A stretch of 64,000 bases of DNA from Bradyrhizobium sp. Arg816. GTDB lineage: Bacteria; Pseudomonadota; Alphaproteobacteria; Rhizobiales; Xanthobacteraceae. A program made the translations under genes and the position numbers. The stretch's first letter is position 1. Every line of letters begins with the position of its first letter. Positions 40,328-49,731 of this stretch are shown piece by piece. The notes under the pieces were generated by a model. That model did not search any database. It worked only from the letters and a program-made list of their open reading frames with translations, and had not been told where the DNA came from. The stretch spans positions 248,001 through 312,000 of the forward strand of contig NZ_JAPRAQ010000004.1 in assembly GCF_029989365.1 (NCBI RefSeq), given 5' to 3'.

Positions 40328-41053
40328 TCAGTCGCGCCCCGCCTCCATGATCGCCTTGGCGAGGCGCGCCGGATCGGAGAAGCACAATTCGTGGCTTCCC
40401 GGCACCTGCACCAGACGGAACAGACCGAGCTTCTCCGAGAGCCGCGGATGCCAGGGATGGCTGTGCGGCATCGCGATGTCCTCGGTGCAGTTGATGTAGG
40501 ACTTTGCCAGCGGCATCTCCGCCGGATTGGTCTTGAGCGCGATCTTGTCGGTGAAAGTCGCGAACGGATGCGGGTTGAGCACGTCATAGGCGCGCTGCGC
40601 GGTCTCGAGATCGGCATCGTTGATGAAGACTTCGCGCCAGATCGGGAAGGGCAACACCACAGAGCTGTCGCCTCGTTCGGCCGCGATGGCATCGAACAGC
40701 CTGATAAAGTGCGGCGGCACCATGTCGTTGAGGCATTCGCCGTTGTTCGGCACGAAGGCGTTCCAATAGACCAGGCGGCGGATGCGCTCGGGCGCGAGGT
40801 CGGCGACGCCGGTGATGATCATGCCGCCATATGAATGGCCGAGCAGGACGATGTCCTTCAGATTGTTTTCGGCGAGATAGTCGGCGATCGACTGGATCGC
40901 GTCCTTCAGCCCGGTCGTCTTGGCGTCGCCCGGACGGTTGCCCTTGATCGTCGGCGTGTAGACCTGGTGGCCATGGGCGCGGATCGGGGCCGCGACAGGC
41001 TCGAACTCGGCACCGGTGTGCCAGGCGCCGTGAACGAGAACGTAGGTCGACAT
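40328..41053 (-). CDS. Alpha/beta hydrolase
   Basis: A 241-residue hydrolase from ATG 41053 behind GGAGGAGCC. The fold is clear: STYVLVHGAWHTGAEFEPVA (oxyanion His-Gly), nucleophile elbow KDIVLLGHSYGGMIITG (G-H-S-Y-G), and the late VPGSHELCFSDPARLA with the catalytic His. It resembles the esterase/hydroxynitrile-lyase-like group of small hydrolases. It is divergent from an AraC-family regulator gene 159 bases away, which probably controls it. Confidence 0.88.
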   Translation of the reverse strand: MSTYVLVHGAWHTGAEFEPVAAPIRAHGHQVYTPTIKGNRPGDAKTTGLKDAIQSIADYLAENNLKDIVLLGHSYGGMIITGVADLAPERIRRLVYWNAFVPNNGECLNDMVPPHFIRLFDAIAAERGDSSVVLPFPIWREVFINDADLETAQRAYDVLNPHPFATFTDKIALKTNPAEMPLAKSYINCTEDIAMPHSHPWHPRLSEKLGLFRLVQVPGSHELCFSDPARLAKAIMEAGRD

Positions 41054-41212
41054 GTTGTGGCTCCTCCGCAGGATGTGGTTAGATCGGTACGAATTGGGTC
41101 TTTTGCGGCGCTGGCGAGGCGCGGCGGACAATTCTTTGTTGTGCGAAGTGTGAACCGGCGGACCATTTTCCGCTTGTCTGACGCTGAACCGGATTGGTCT
41201 CGGAGCGAACTG

Positions 41213-42193
41213 ATGGAGCAGCTCAATTCCGAAAGCCGGCCCCGGCATCTGGTCTGGGATACCGGCGGAACGCGGCCGGAGGAGCAGTTCTCCTACTATC
41301 GCGAGGCGATCTGCCGGGCCTTCATGAGCCTGACGCCGGAATCGGCGACGACCTCGCGCTTTCCGGCCAAGGTCGAGGCCATCAAGATCGGCACCGGCGC
41401 CATCAATCGCGTGGTCTTTCCCGAGCACACCGTGCATCGCTCGTGCGCCGATATCGCGGCATCGACCGAGAGCTGCTTCTATCTCAACTTCAAGCTCGCC
41501 GGGCGCTGCCGCATGCTCCAGGGCGACAGCGAGGTCAGCCTGTCGCGCGGCCAGGTCGGCATCGTCGACAGCGACCGCGAGGTGACGCTGCTGCACGATC
41601 GCGGTCCGACGCTGGAGGTCGCTTCGTTCTGGGTGCCATCGCGCGCCTTACGCGACCGGCTGCCGCCGTCGTTCGATTTCAGGGCCGAGCGCGTCTCCGA
41701 CGATCCCCATGTCGGTCACCTCATCGTCGAGACCGCACGCTCCCTCAACGCCGGCGCATTGCGGATGGCGGAAGAGGACAGCATTCGGCTGTTCGACGTG
41801 CTGCTCGATCTCGTTGCGCTCAGCCTGTCGCGCCGCTCGCGGGCGCAGACGGCGGAAGCCGCAAGCTTTGCGGACGCGACCGTGCTGGCGCTGCGCCGCG
41901 CCATTCACGAGCGGCTGCGCGAGCCGGGACTGACGGTCGCGGCAGTCGCCGGCGCCGTCGGCATCAGCGAGCGCTATGTGCACAAGCTGTTCGAACGCTC
42001 CGGCACGACATTTTCGGACTATGTGATGGATCGCCGCCTCGTGGGCGCGGCGGCCGACCTGAAGGATCCGGCATCGGGCGGCCGCGCGATCGGCGCCATC
42101 GCCTTCGACTGGGGTTTCTCCGATCTCTCCCACTTCGCGCGGCGCTTCAAGCAGCGCTTCGGCTGCCGCCCACGCGATTGGCGTGCGCGATGA
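41213..42193 (+). CDS. AraC-family transcriptional regulator
   Basis: A 326-residue regulator from ATG 41213 (CGGAGCG upstream). The N-terminal 200 residues form a cupin-like sensor of the AraC-binding type (VVFPEHTVHRSCADIAASTESC, SLSRGQVGIVDSDREV). Two HTH motifs are at the C-terminus: LTVAAVAGAVGISERYVHKL and IGAIAFDWGFSDLSHFARRF, ending with the classical GCRPRDWR. It probably senses a small organic effector and regulates the divergent alpha/beta hydrolase. The downstream acyl-CoA dehydrogenase is convergent. Confidence 0.9.
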   Translation: MEQLNSESRPRHLVWDTGGTRPEEQFSYYREAICRAFMSLTPESATTSRFPAKVEAIKIGTGAINRVVFPEHTVHRSCADIAASTESCFYLNFKLAGRCRMLQGDSEVSLSRGQVGIVDSDREVTLLHDRGPTLEVASFWVPSRALRDRLPPSFDFRAERVSDDPHVGHLIVETARSLNAGALRMAEEDSIRLFDVLLDLVALSLSRRSRAQTAEAASFADATVLALRRAIHERLREPGLTVAAVAGAVGISERYVHKLFERSGTTFSDYVMDRRLVGAAADLKDPASGGRAIGAIAFDWGFSDLSHFARRFKQRFGCRPRDWRAR

Positions 42194-42214
42194 ACGGAGC
42201 TACAGCGTCTTGAT

Positions 42215-43360
42215 CTATAAAGATCTGGCGATCAGCAGCTTCATGATCTCGTTGGTGCCGCCATAGATCTTCTGGATGCGGGAATCGATGAAGATGCGCG
42301 AGATCGGATATTCCTGCATGTAACCGTAGCCGCCGAACAGCTGGAGGCATTCATCGGCGGTCTGGACCTGCTTGTCCGAGCACCAATATTTCGCCATCGA
42401 CGCCGTGACGGTGTCGAGGTCCTTGGCGACGAGGCGCTCGATGCACCAGTCGACGAAGACGCGCGCGATCATCGCTTCGGTCTTGCGCTCGGCGAGCGTG
42501 AAGGCGGTGTTCTGGAAGTCCATCAGCGGCTTGCCGAACGCCTTCCGCTCCTTGGTGTACTCGGTGGTGAGTTTTACGGCTCGCTCCATCGAGGCGACGG
42601 CGCCGACCGCGAGCGCGAGGCGTTCCTGCGGCAATTGCTGCATCAGCTGCACAAAGCCCTGGCCTTCCTCCTTGCCGAGCAGGTTTTCCGGCGGCACCGT
42701 GACATTGTCGAAGAACAGTTCTGACGTGTCGGAGGCGTGCAGGCCGATCTTGTCGAGGTTGCGCCCGCGCTTGTAGCCCTCCGCGCCTGATGTCTCGACC
42801 ACGATCAGCGAAATGCCCTTGGCACCCACATCGCCGGTGCGCGCGACCACGACGACGAGATCGGCAGCCTGGCCGTTGGTAATGAAAGTCTTCTGGCCGT
42901 TGATCACGTAGGAATTGCCCTGCTTTTTCGCGGTGGTCTTGACGGCCTGCAGGTCCGAGCCGGTGCCGGGCTCGGTCATGGCGATGGCACCGACCATCTC
43001 GCCGGAAGCCATCTTCGGCAGCCAGCGCTTCCTCTGCTCCTCCGAGCCGTAATTGAGGATGTAGTGCGCGACGATGGCGCTGTGCACGGAGACGCCGGTG
43101 GTGAGCTCCGGCACCGTGCTTTCGAGGTCGTCGAGCACGGCGGCGTCATAGGCGAAGGTGGCGCCCAGGCCGCCATATTCCTCCGGCACGCTCGCCAGCA
43201 GCGCGCCCATCTCGCCGAGCCCGCGCCAGGCGAAGCGGTCGACCATCTTCTGCTCGCGCCATTTCTCGGCATGCGGTGCCAGATCCTTGGCCAGATATTT
43301 CCGGAACTGGTCGCGGAAGATCTCGAGCTCTTCGGTCATCCAGGAGGAGCGGTAGGACAT
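42215..43360 (-). CDS. Acyl-CoA dehydrogenase
   Basis: A 381-residue flavoprotein from ATG 43360 (GAGGTGACC upstream; the frame is open farther). All standard features: MVGAIAMTEPGTGSDLQAVKTTA (FAD/substrate loop, about residues 118-140), INGQKTFITNG, and the C-terminal FGGYGYMQEYPISRIFIDSR leading into IYGGTNEIMKLL. The C-terminal base is Gly (YGGT), and a Glu in PQERLALAVGA sits where long-chain/isovaleryl-type enzymes keep their base, so I infer helix-G catalysis. It stands alone between a regulator and a divergent hydrolase. Confidence 0.92.
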   Translation of the reverse strand: MSYRSSWMTEELEIFRDQFRKYLAKDLAPHAEKWREQKMVDRFAWRGLGEMGALLASVPEEYGGLGATFAYDAAVLDDLESTVPELTTGVSVHSAIVAHYILNYGSEEQRKRWLPKMASGEMVGAIAMTEPGTGSDLQAVKTTAKKQGNSYVINGQKTFITNGQAADLVVVVARTGDVGAKGISLIVVETSGAEGYKRGRNLDKIGLHASDTSELFFDNVTVPPENLLGKEEGQGFVQLMQQLPQERLALAVGAVASMERAVKLTTEYTKERKAFGKPLMDFQNTAFTLAERKTEAMIARVFVDWCIERLVAKDLDTVTASMAKYWCSDKQVQTADECLQLFGGYGYMQEYPISRIFIDSRIQKIYGGTNEIMKLLIARSL

Positions 43361-43486
43361 GGTCACCTCGGTCAATTCGGCTTTCCGACTTGGTAGGCTG
43401 GTCGGCGGCGGCAATTATTGTGTTTTCAGGCTGCGCCGGTGACGCTACCAAGGCGGCCGGAAACGCGTCTGTCAGGGTGGCTGATT

Positions 43487-44164
43487 GTGGCGACCAAAAC
43501 TCAAGAGCTCAAGCTCGACATCGAGCGCATCGGCACGGTCTCGGCGATCCTGACGCAGCCGGCCAAGGCGCGCGCCTGCTACGTGCTCGCGCACGGCGCC
43601 GGCGCAGGGATGCGGCATGCATCGATGGACAAGATTGCGGACGGCCTCGCGGATCGTGGCATCGCGACGTTCCGCTTCAATTTTCCCTACATGGAAAACA
43701 AGCAGGGCCGTCCTGACCAGCCAGCGGTCGCCCACGCCACTATCCGCGCGGCAGTCGAGGACGCAAGCCGGCTCTGCCCCGGCTTGAAGCTCGTTGCCGG
43801 CGGAAAGTCGTTTGGCGGGCGCATGACCTCGCAGACGCAGTCCAAGGCGCCGCTGCCTCATGTCAAAGGGCTCGCCTTCCTCGGCTTTCCCCTGCACGCC
43901 GACAAAAAGCCGTCGACGGAGCGCGCCGAGCATCTGGCCCATGTCGAGATCCCGATGCTGTTCCTACAAGGCACGCGCGACGGGCTTGCCGATCTCGGCC
44001 TCCTCAAGCCCGTGATCGATGCACTCGGCCCGAAAGCGACGCTGCACGAGGTCGCCGGCGGCGATCACTCCTTCGCGGTGCTGAAGAAATCCGGCCGCAC
44101 TAACGAAGAGGCGCTCACAGAGGTGCTCGATACGCTGACGGCGTGGATCGACGCGCTCACCTGA
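43487..44164 (+). CDS. Alpha/beta hydrolase, dienelactone-hydrolase/Tex30-like group
   Basis: A 225-residue protein from GTG 43487; longer in-frame starts exist but the family N-terminus begins here. Strand YVLAHGAGAGMRHASMDKIADGLADRG carries the oxyanion loop, FRFNFPYMENKQGRPD follows, and the nucleophile elbow is VAGGKSFGGRMTSQ (G-K-S-F-G). The late LQGTRDGLADL and GGDHSFAVLKK give the acid and His. This compact group has unknown physiological substrates. It is divergent from the acyl-CoA dehydrogenase. Confidence 0.82.
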   Translation: MATKTQELKLDIERIGTVSAILTQPAKARACYVLAHGAGAGMRHASMDKIADGLADRGIATFRFNFPYMENKQGRPDQPAVAHATIRAAVEDASRLCPGLKLVAGGKSFGGRMTSQTQSKAPLPHVKGLAFLGFPLHADKKPSTERAEHLAHVEIPMLFLQGTRDGLADLGLLKPVIDALGPKATLHEVAGGDHSFAVLKKSGRTNEEALTEVLDTLTAWIDALT

Positions 44165-44170
44165 GGCTCA

Positions 44171-44250
44171 AGCATGATCCGGAAAAGTGCGCAGCGGTTT
44201 TCCGAGAAAGATCATGCTCCAAAAATAACGTGAAGCGCATCGCGCTTCAC
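44171..44250. repeat. GCATGATC-bounded palindromic repeat (family B copy 1) plus adjacent hairpin
   Basis: AGCATGATC at 44171-44179 pairs with GATCATGCT at 44210-44218, and GGAAAAGTGCGCAGCGGTTTTCC forms the inner stem. A related element is at 61847-61922. Right after it, GTGAAGCGC/GCGCTTCAC (about 44230-44250) is a second perfect hairpin that overlaps the end of the reductase gene. Either may terminate the two convergent genes. Confidence 0.8.
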
Positions 44251-45221
44251 GCCGAATAAAGCCCCTTGTCGCGCGCCTTCTGGATCGCCAGCGCGGCGAT
44301 CAGGTCGAGCGTCGGCGTCGACAGGCCGGCGGTGCGGGCGAAGGCGGCGGGCGCCTTCACCAGCACGTCGATCTCCATGGCGCGGCCGAGCTCGTAATCC
44401 TGGAGCAGCGACGGCTTGTGGTTGGGGGCGGGGCCGCTGCGCGTCACGCGCTTGACCTCGGGGATGAAGTGCTGCGCGATGTCGTTGGCCTCGTTCAGCA
44501 TGCGCGGAATGACCTCGGCAAAGGCCGGGTCGTCACGCACGCCGCGCGCGGTCTGGCCGGTGAGCAGGCACAGCACCGACAGTGACATGTTGGTCAGGAG
44601 CTTTGACCAGATCGCCTCGCGGATCTCCGCCACCGGCGGCGATTCCAGCCGTGCATCGTTGAGAACGCCGCGAAGCCTGGTGATGCGCTCGCAATTGCGG
44701 TCGTCGCATTCGCCGATCAGCAGGCGGTTACGGTCCGGCGTCAGGTTCTGCACCACGCCGGGCGCGGTCACCTCGTTGGAGGAGAAGACGACGCCGCCGA
44801 CGATCCGCTCTTTCGGGATGCATGCGCGCAAGCGACCGCCGGGGTCGAGGAAGGAAATGTCGGGCGGCGTCGGATGCCGTGGCGGCAGGCCGATGCCGTA
44901 CCACCAGGGAATACCGTTCTGCGCAAAGACGATCGCGGTGTCGTCCTGGAGCAGCGGTTTGATGCTGGCGACCAGCCCCGTCAGCGCGGTCGCCTTGAGC
45001 GTGCTGATCACGACGTCCTGCGGGCCGAGCTGGGCCGCATCGCCGGAGGCGTTCACCTTGGCGGTGACCTCGGAATCGCCGACGCGCAGCTTCAGGCCAT
45101 TGGCGCGGACCGCCTCCAGATGGGCGCCGCGCATCACGCACGAGACCTCATGGCCGGCGCGGGCCAGCCTGACCGCGATATGGCTGCCGACGGCGCCCGC
45201 GCCGAAAATGCAGATGCGCAT
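44247..45221 (-). CDS. Ketopantoate reductase-family protein
   Basis: A 324-residue protein from ATG 45221, where the Rossmann start MRICIFGAGAVGSHIAVRLA begins exactly; the longer open frame adds no family sequence. FAQNGIPWWYG (about 99-109), the active-site-type Lys in REAIWSKLLTNMSLSVLCLLTG and KPSLLQDYELGRAMEIDVL fit the ApbA/PanE family. The bulky PRHPTPPDISFLDPGG insertion near residues 112-127 separates it from true PanE, so the substrate may be another 2-oxo acid. The crotonase gene is divergent. Confidence 0.86.
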   Translation of the reverse strand: MRICIFGAGAVGSHIAVRLARAGHEVSCVMRGAHLEAVRANGLKLRVGDSEVTAKVNASGDAAQLGPQDVVISTLKATALTGLVASIKPLLQDDTAIVFAQNGIPWWYGIGLPPRHPTPPDISFLDPGGRLRACIPKERIVGGVVFSSNEVTAPGVVQNLTPDRNRLLIGECDDRNCERITRLRGVLNDARLESPPVAEIREAIWSKLLTNMSLSVLCLLTGQTARGVRDDPAFAEVIPRMLNEANDIAQHFIPEVKRVTRSGPAPNHKPSLLQDYELGRAMEIDVLVKAPAAFARTAGLSTPTLDLIAALAIQKARDKGLYSA

Positions 45222-45380
45222 GGTGTGATGTCCCGTCCCTGATCCCTTGATGACGCCCGGCAGCAGCATGACACAAGCCGCCATGCGATGGACGCGGCCG
45301 CCCTACGCCGGAAAGATATGGATCGGGATGAGTTGCCTCAGCCATAGTGGGCGGCAAACAAGATGACCGGAGGATCGCCG

Positions 45381-46184
45381 ATGACTGCCAACCCCGTCCT
45401 GTGGACCCTCGATGAGCGTGGGGTTGCGACCGTCACGTTGAACCGGCCCGAAGTGAACAATGCCTATGACGGCGCATTGATCGCAGGCGTGCTCGCGGCC
45501 ATGGACGATCTCGGCAGGAAGCCCAACCTTCGCGTCGTCGTGCTCCGGGGCAATGGCAAGCATTTCCAGGCCGGCGCGGACCTCAAATGGATCAACGGCG
45601 TGCGGCCGCAATCGACCGAGGCCAACGAGGCGGCGTCGCGTGCGACCTTCGAAGCCGTGCAGCGGCTTAATACCTTGCCGATCCCGACCGTCGCGCTGGT
45701 GCAGGGCGGCTGTTTTGGCGGCGGCACCGGCGTGATTGCCGCCTGCGACGTCGTGATCGCGGCGGACAATGCGCTGTTCTCGATCACGGAGGTGCGCTGG
45801 GGCCTGACCGCCGCGATCATCATCCCGCAGCTTTGCGATGCCATTAGTGTACGGCAAGTCCGCCGCTACGCGCTGACGGGCGAACGTTTCGGCGCCGAAG
45901 ATGCCCGCCGCATCGGCCTCGTCCACGAGGTCGTCCCGCTCGCCGACCTCGAAGCCGCCGGCGCCAAAGTGGTCGAGCAGCTCCTTGCCAACGGACCGGA
46001 GGCGATGGCCGAGACCAAGCGGCTCGCGCTGGAGAGCTCGTTTGGCGGGATGGCGGTGGACGATGCCGCCTACAAGCGGCTCGTGCACCTGCATTCGCTC
46101 AAGCGCCAGAGCGCGGAGGCGGTGGAAGGACTGGCGTCGTTCGCCGAGAAGCGCGCGGCGAGTTGGGGTGGCGGTAAAGGCTGA
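45381..46184 (+). CDS. Enoyl-CoA hydratase/isomerase family protein (methylglutaconyl-CoA-hydratase-like)
   Basis: A 267-residue crotonase-fold protein from ATG 45381 with GGAGGATC upstream. Motifs: GNGKHFQAGADLKW (oxyanion 1), QGGCFGGGTGVIAACD (oxyanion 2) and the active-site segment FSITEVRWGLTAAII with Glu in the first position, as in methylglutaconyl-CoA hydratases. The lid helix RLVHLHSLKRQSAEAVEGLASFAEKR follows. No carboxylase genes of the leucine pathway are nearby, so the substrate remains open. Confidence 0.88.
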   Translation: MTANPVLWTLDERGVATVTLNRPEVNNAYDGALIAGVLAAMDDLGRKPNLRVVVLRGNGKHFQAGADLKWINGVRPQSTEANEAASRATFEAVQRLNTLPIPTVALVQGGCFGGGTGVIAACDVVIAADNALFSITEVRWGLTAAIIIPQLCDAISVRQVRRYALTGERFGAEDARRIGLVHEVVPLADLEAAGAKVVEQLLANGPEAMAETKRLALESSFGGMAVDDAAYKRLVHLHSLKRQSAEAVEGLASFAEKRAASWGGGKG

Positions 46185-46195
46185 GCCTCTATCGT

Positions 46196-46468
46196 TCAGC
46201 AGCCGCGGCAGATGTTGTTGATGCTGCGATAGACGGCATCGTCGTCCTGCCGCATCTGGCGCATCGATTCGAGCGTCTTGCTTTCCGCGCTGGGCTCCGG
46301 CTTGCGCTTGGCGGCCAGCGCGGCTTCCTGACGTTGGTAGCACGCTTCGCGCTCCGGCTTGGCCTGGATGAACCGGCATTGCGCGACCTCGGCGCGGGCC
46401 GGGACCGTGCCGCCCATGATGCCGATCGCGATGGCGGCTGCCATTTGTATTCTTGATCCCATCGTCAT
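46196..46468 (-). CDS. Small secreted Cys-containing protein
   Basis: A 90-residue protein from ATG 46468 (CGAGAGA upstream). The signal peptide (MGSRIQMAAAIAIGIMGGTV, cleavage near ARA-EVAQ) is followed by a charged helical region (QAKPEREACYQRQEAALAAK) and a CRGC-like C-terminus (INNICRGC). Four Cys could form two disulfides. It is divergent from the TRAP receptor gene. Function unknown. Confidence 0.65.
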   Translation of the reverse strand: MTMGSRIQMAAAIAIGIMGGTVPARAEVAQCRFIQAKPEREACYQRQEAALAAKRKPEPSAESKTLESMRQMRQDDDAVYRSINNICRGC

Positions 46469-46643
46469 TCTCTCGAACCACTCATTATCCCACAGCAATC
46501 CGATACCATCTGCATCGGACCTCTGTCCCGAATCTCGTCGGCGGCGGATCGAGGCTAATCTCCGTAATACCGCGGGGCCTTCCTTAAGGGTTCAATCATT
46601 CCCGGGCATTAGGGTTACGACAATTGTCACGCCACGGTGTCGA

Positions 46644-47633
46644 ATGCACAGACAAGTTTTGGGACTTTGGAAAGCCGGATCGATCGTCGCCGCGGCGGCA
46701 GGGCTGCTGGTTCTGCAACCGGCTGCCGCTTCACCGCGATTGATCTCTCTGGCGTTCAATTCCCAGCTGGGGAGCCCGCAGCAGCTCGGGGCCGATGAGT
46801 TTCGCCAGAAGCTGGTGGCATCGGCCGGCAAGCGCATCGTGATCGACCAGCGCGCCACCAACGCGCTCGGCAGCGAGAACGCCATCCTGGCGGCGACCCG
46901 GGCCGGCTCGGTCGATATGGCGGTGCTGTCGGGGTCTGTGGTCAGTTCGGTCGTCCCCGAACTTGGCGTGTTCGACATTCCCTTCCTGTTCCGCGACACA
47001 GCCCACGCGAAGGCCGTGGCGCAAGGTCCGGCCGGCGCGGCAATCGCCACTAAATTCGCCGACAAGGGGCTGACGCTGCTGGCGATCGGCCGACAGGGAT
47101 TTCGCAACGTCACCAATTCCAAACGGCCGGTTCGCACGCCCGAGGATATCAAAGGTCTCAAGATTCGCGTCATTCCGAACGAGATCTACCAGATGACATT
47201 CAAGGCGCTCGGCGCCGAAGTGGTCCCGATGGAATTTCCGCTGGTCTATACCGCGCTGAAGGACGGCCGGCTCGATGGGCAGGAAAATCCGGTGCCGACC
47301 ATCGCCGGCTCCCGGCTTTACGAAGTCCAGAAATACCTCACGCTGACCGGTCACTTCTTCGCGCCGATCGCGTTCGTCGCCAACCGTGCCATGTTCGAAC
47401 AGCTTCCGCCGGCCGACCAGGCCATGCTGATCGCGCTGGCGAAGGAGGGTGCGGAGGTGACCTGGCAGGCCAAGCTCGATGCCGCATCGCTCGAGCAGGT
47501 GCGTAGCGGCGGCATGGACGTGATCGAGACATTCGACCGCCAGCCCTTCGTCGACGCGGTCAAGCCGCTCGATCAGGAATTCGAGAAGCGGTTTGGCAAG
47601 GATCTGCTCGCCGCCATCCGGTCCACGCGTTGA
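46644..47633 (+). CDS. TRAP-type (DctP family) substrate-binding protein
   Basis: A 329-residue periplasmic receptor from ATG 46644; the frame is open upstream but the signal peptide ([20 protein letters not shown], cleavage near AAA-SPR) begins here. DctP features: [68 protein letters not shown] and the conserved [24 protein letters not shown]. The Arg in KIRVIPN is the usual carboxylate ligand. No DctQ/DctM permease genes are present; instead a chemoreceptor gene follows at once (TTGA overlap possible), so it may act as a chemotaxis ligand receptor. Confidence 0.92.
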   Translation: MHRQVLGLWKAGSIVAAAAGLLVLQPAAASPRLISLAFNSQLGSPQQLGADEFRQKLVASAGKRIVIDQRATNALGSENAILAATRAGSVDMAVLSGSVVSSVVPELGVFDIPFLFRDTAHAKAVAQGPAGAAIATKFADKGLTLLAIGRQGFRNVTNSKRPVRTPEDIKGLKIRVIPNEIYQMTFKALGAEVVPMEFPLVYTALKDGRLDGQENPVPTIAGSRLYEVQKYLTLTGHFFAPIAFVANRAMFEQLPPADQAMLIALAKEGAEVTWQAKLDAASLEQVRSGGMDVIETFDRQPFVDAVKPLDQEFEKRFGKDLLAAIRSTR

Positions 47634-47650
47634 AGAATTTCGGATTTGCC

Positions 47651-49687
47651 ATGAAATTATCGCACATGATGTCCCGGGTCGGCGTTCGTCCGCGCGTGTT
47701 TGGCGGCTTCGCGCTGGTTCTCAGCTTTCTGGTCCTGCTCGCGGGCTTCGCCATGGTCCAGGTCGAGCGGATCGGCGGAACGGTCAATGAGCTCGTGACC
47801 AGCGCTGCCGGCGACGCCGGCATGTCACAGGCGCGGGCCGCGCTTCTGGAGGCGAACTCGGCGGTCGAGAAATTCATCCGAACCTGGAACGTCGGCGACA
47901 AGGATGCCGCGGCCAAGGCGATCGACGGCGTCGGCAAACTGGCCGATCAGGTCGACCGGCAGTTCGGCAAGCTGCAAGCGATCTCAGAAGGCATCGGCCC
48001 GGTCAAGACCGCGCTGGAAACCTATCGTTCGTCGTTCACCGCGGCAGCGGAGGCGGCGGATCGGCTGCGCGCCGCGACCACGAAAACCGACGCCCATGGT
48101 GCAGCCGCCGGCCTTAATGTCAGCGGCATCCAGGTTGCGCTCGCCAACCGGTCCGAGGACGCGGAACGGCTGGTCAACCCGATGCGCCTGGCCGGCGTCG
48201 TTGACGCACTGCGGATCACCGTGATGCGCTATGGCTCCACTTTGTCGACGGGCGATGCCGACGACGCCAAGCAGGCGTTGTCCTACGCCCAGCTGGCGAT
48301 CGCGGACACCGAGGCTGAGCTGGCGGGGGCGAACGACGCCAAACTGAAGGCGCTGGTCGCAGCGCTCAAGACTGCGATCACGGCCGACGCGGCCGCGCTG
48401 GACGAGGTCATCAAGGTGGCCGCCGATCTGCGCGCCAGGCAGGCCGAATTGAAGAAGGCCAGTGCGGCAATCGACGACCACGTCAACAAGATCAACGCGA
48501 AGCTCGGCACCGTGCGCGCCGAGCAGGGCGACAAGACCGCGGCAGCGGTCGATCAGACCAAGCAGACCGTCATCGCGACCGCGGCCGGCGCGCTGCTGCT
48601 GGGAGCGGTGTTGGCGTGGCTGATCGGCGCCAGCGTGTCGGGTCCGATTCGCGGCATGACCGACCGGATGCAATCGCTGGCGGCGGGCGAGCTCGATGAG
48701 CCGATTCCGGGCGGTGACTCGCGCGACGAAATCGGCCGCATGGCACGCGCCGTCGAGGTGTTCCGCGAAAACGCGCTGGCGGTTCGCCGCATGGAAGGTG
48801 AGGCGACGGCACAGCGCGAAGCCAGCGAGGCCGACCGCGCCCGCATGATGTCGGATCTTGCCGGCCGCTTCGAGCAGGGCATGCAGGGGGTCATTTCCGG
48901 TGTCGGCGGTCGTGCCGACGACATGGGGCGCAGCGCCGAGGAGTTGGCGAAGGTCGCCGAACGCGGACGCGGGCTCGCCGAAGCTGTCGCCACCCGCGCC
49001 GAGCAGGCATCGATGAATGTGCAGACCGTCGCCTCCGCCACCCAGCAGCTCGCGGCCTCGATCCGTGAAATCTCGAGCCAGGTCCACCGCTCCGTCGCGG
49101 TCTCGAGCCGGGCGACCGACGAGACCAACCGTACCTCCGAATTGATGCATGGGCTGTCGGATGCGGCTGAGAAGATCGGCACCATCATTCAGCTGATCCA
49201 GGCGATCGCCAGCCAGACCAATTTGCTGGCGCTGAACGCGACCATCGAAGCGGCGCGCGCCGGCGACGCCGGCCGGGGCTTCGCGATCGTCGCCAGCGAG
49301 GTCAAGAGTCTCGCCACCCAGACGGCGCAGGCGACCGAGCAGATCGCCAGCCAGATCGCGACGATCCAGAGTGCGACCGGCCAATCGGTTCAGGCGATCA
49401 AGCAATTCGGCTCCACCGTCAAGGAAATGGCCGACATCGCCACGGCGATTGCCGCGGCCGTCGAAGAGCAGGGCGCGGCCACGGGCGAAATCGCGCGCAA
49501 TGTCGAAGAGGCGGCCAACGGCACCACGGCGGTGACGCAGGAAATCGGGCAGGTGCGCGCCGTGGCGGGCGAGACCGACGCCGGCGCCGAAGCCGCCCTT
49601 ACGGTCGCAGCCGCCCTGAAGCAGCAGGCGGATTCGATGAGGTCGAACGTCGACGATTTCCTCCACACCATCCGCTCGGCGGCCTGA
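47651..49687 (+). CDS. Methyl-accepting chemotaxis protein
   Basis: A 678-residue transducer from ATG 47651; TTG 47630, overlapping the upstream stop, is an alternative. TM1 ([20 protein letters not shown], about residues 17-36) precedes a large helical periplasmic sensor domain (about 40-300). TM2 ([20 protein letters not shown], about 310-330), a HAMP domain (about 330-385) and the signalling domain follow. The conserved hairpin tip [20 protein letters not shown] lies at about residue 518. Coupling to the TRAP receptor suggests carboxylate chemotaxis, which is inference. No CheR/CheB docking pentapeptide is seen at the C-terminus. Confidence 0.93.
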   Translation: MKLSHMMSRVGVRPRVFGGFALVLSFLVLLAGFAMVQVERIGGTVNELVTSAAGDAGMSQARAALLEANSAVEKFIRTWNVGDKDAAAKAIDGVGKLADQVDRQFGKLQAISEGIGPVKTALETYRSSFTAAAEAADRLRAATTKTDAHGAAAGLNVSGIQVALANRSEDAERLVNPMRLAGVVDALRITVMRYGSTLSTGDADDAKQALSYAQLAIADTEAELAGANDAKLKALVAALKTAITADAAALDEVIKVAADLRARQAELKKASAAIDDHVNKINAKLGTVRAEQGDKTAAAVDQTKQTVIATAAGALLLGAVLAWLIGASVSGPIRGMTDRMQSLAAGELDEPIPGGDSRDEIGRMARAVEVFRENALAVRRMEGEATAQREASEADRARMMSDLAGRFEQGMQGVISGVGGRADDMGRSAEELAKVAERGRGLAEAVATRAEQASMNVQTVASATQQLAASIREISSQVHRSVAVSSRATDETNRTSELMHGLSDAAEKIGTIIQLIQAIASQTNLLALNATIEAARAGDAGRGFAIVASEVKSLATQTAQATEQIASQIATIQSATGQSVQAIKQFGSTVKEMADIATAIAAAVEEQGAATGEIARNVEEAANGTTAVTQEIGQVRAVAGETDAGAEAALTVAAALKQQADSMRSNVDDFLHTIRSAA

Positions 49688-49731
49688 ACCCGGAGAAGCC
49701 GGCGACGCCACGGGGGGCGAACGAGGCGGCC

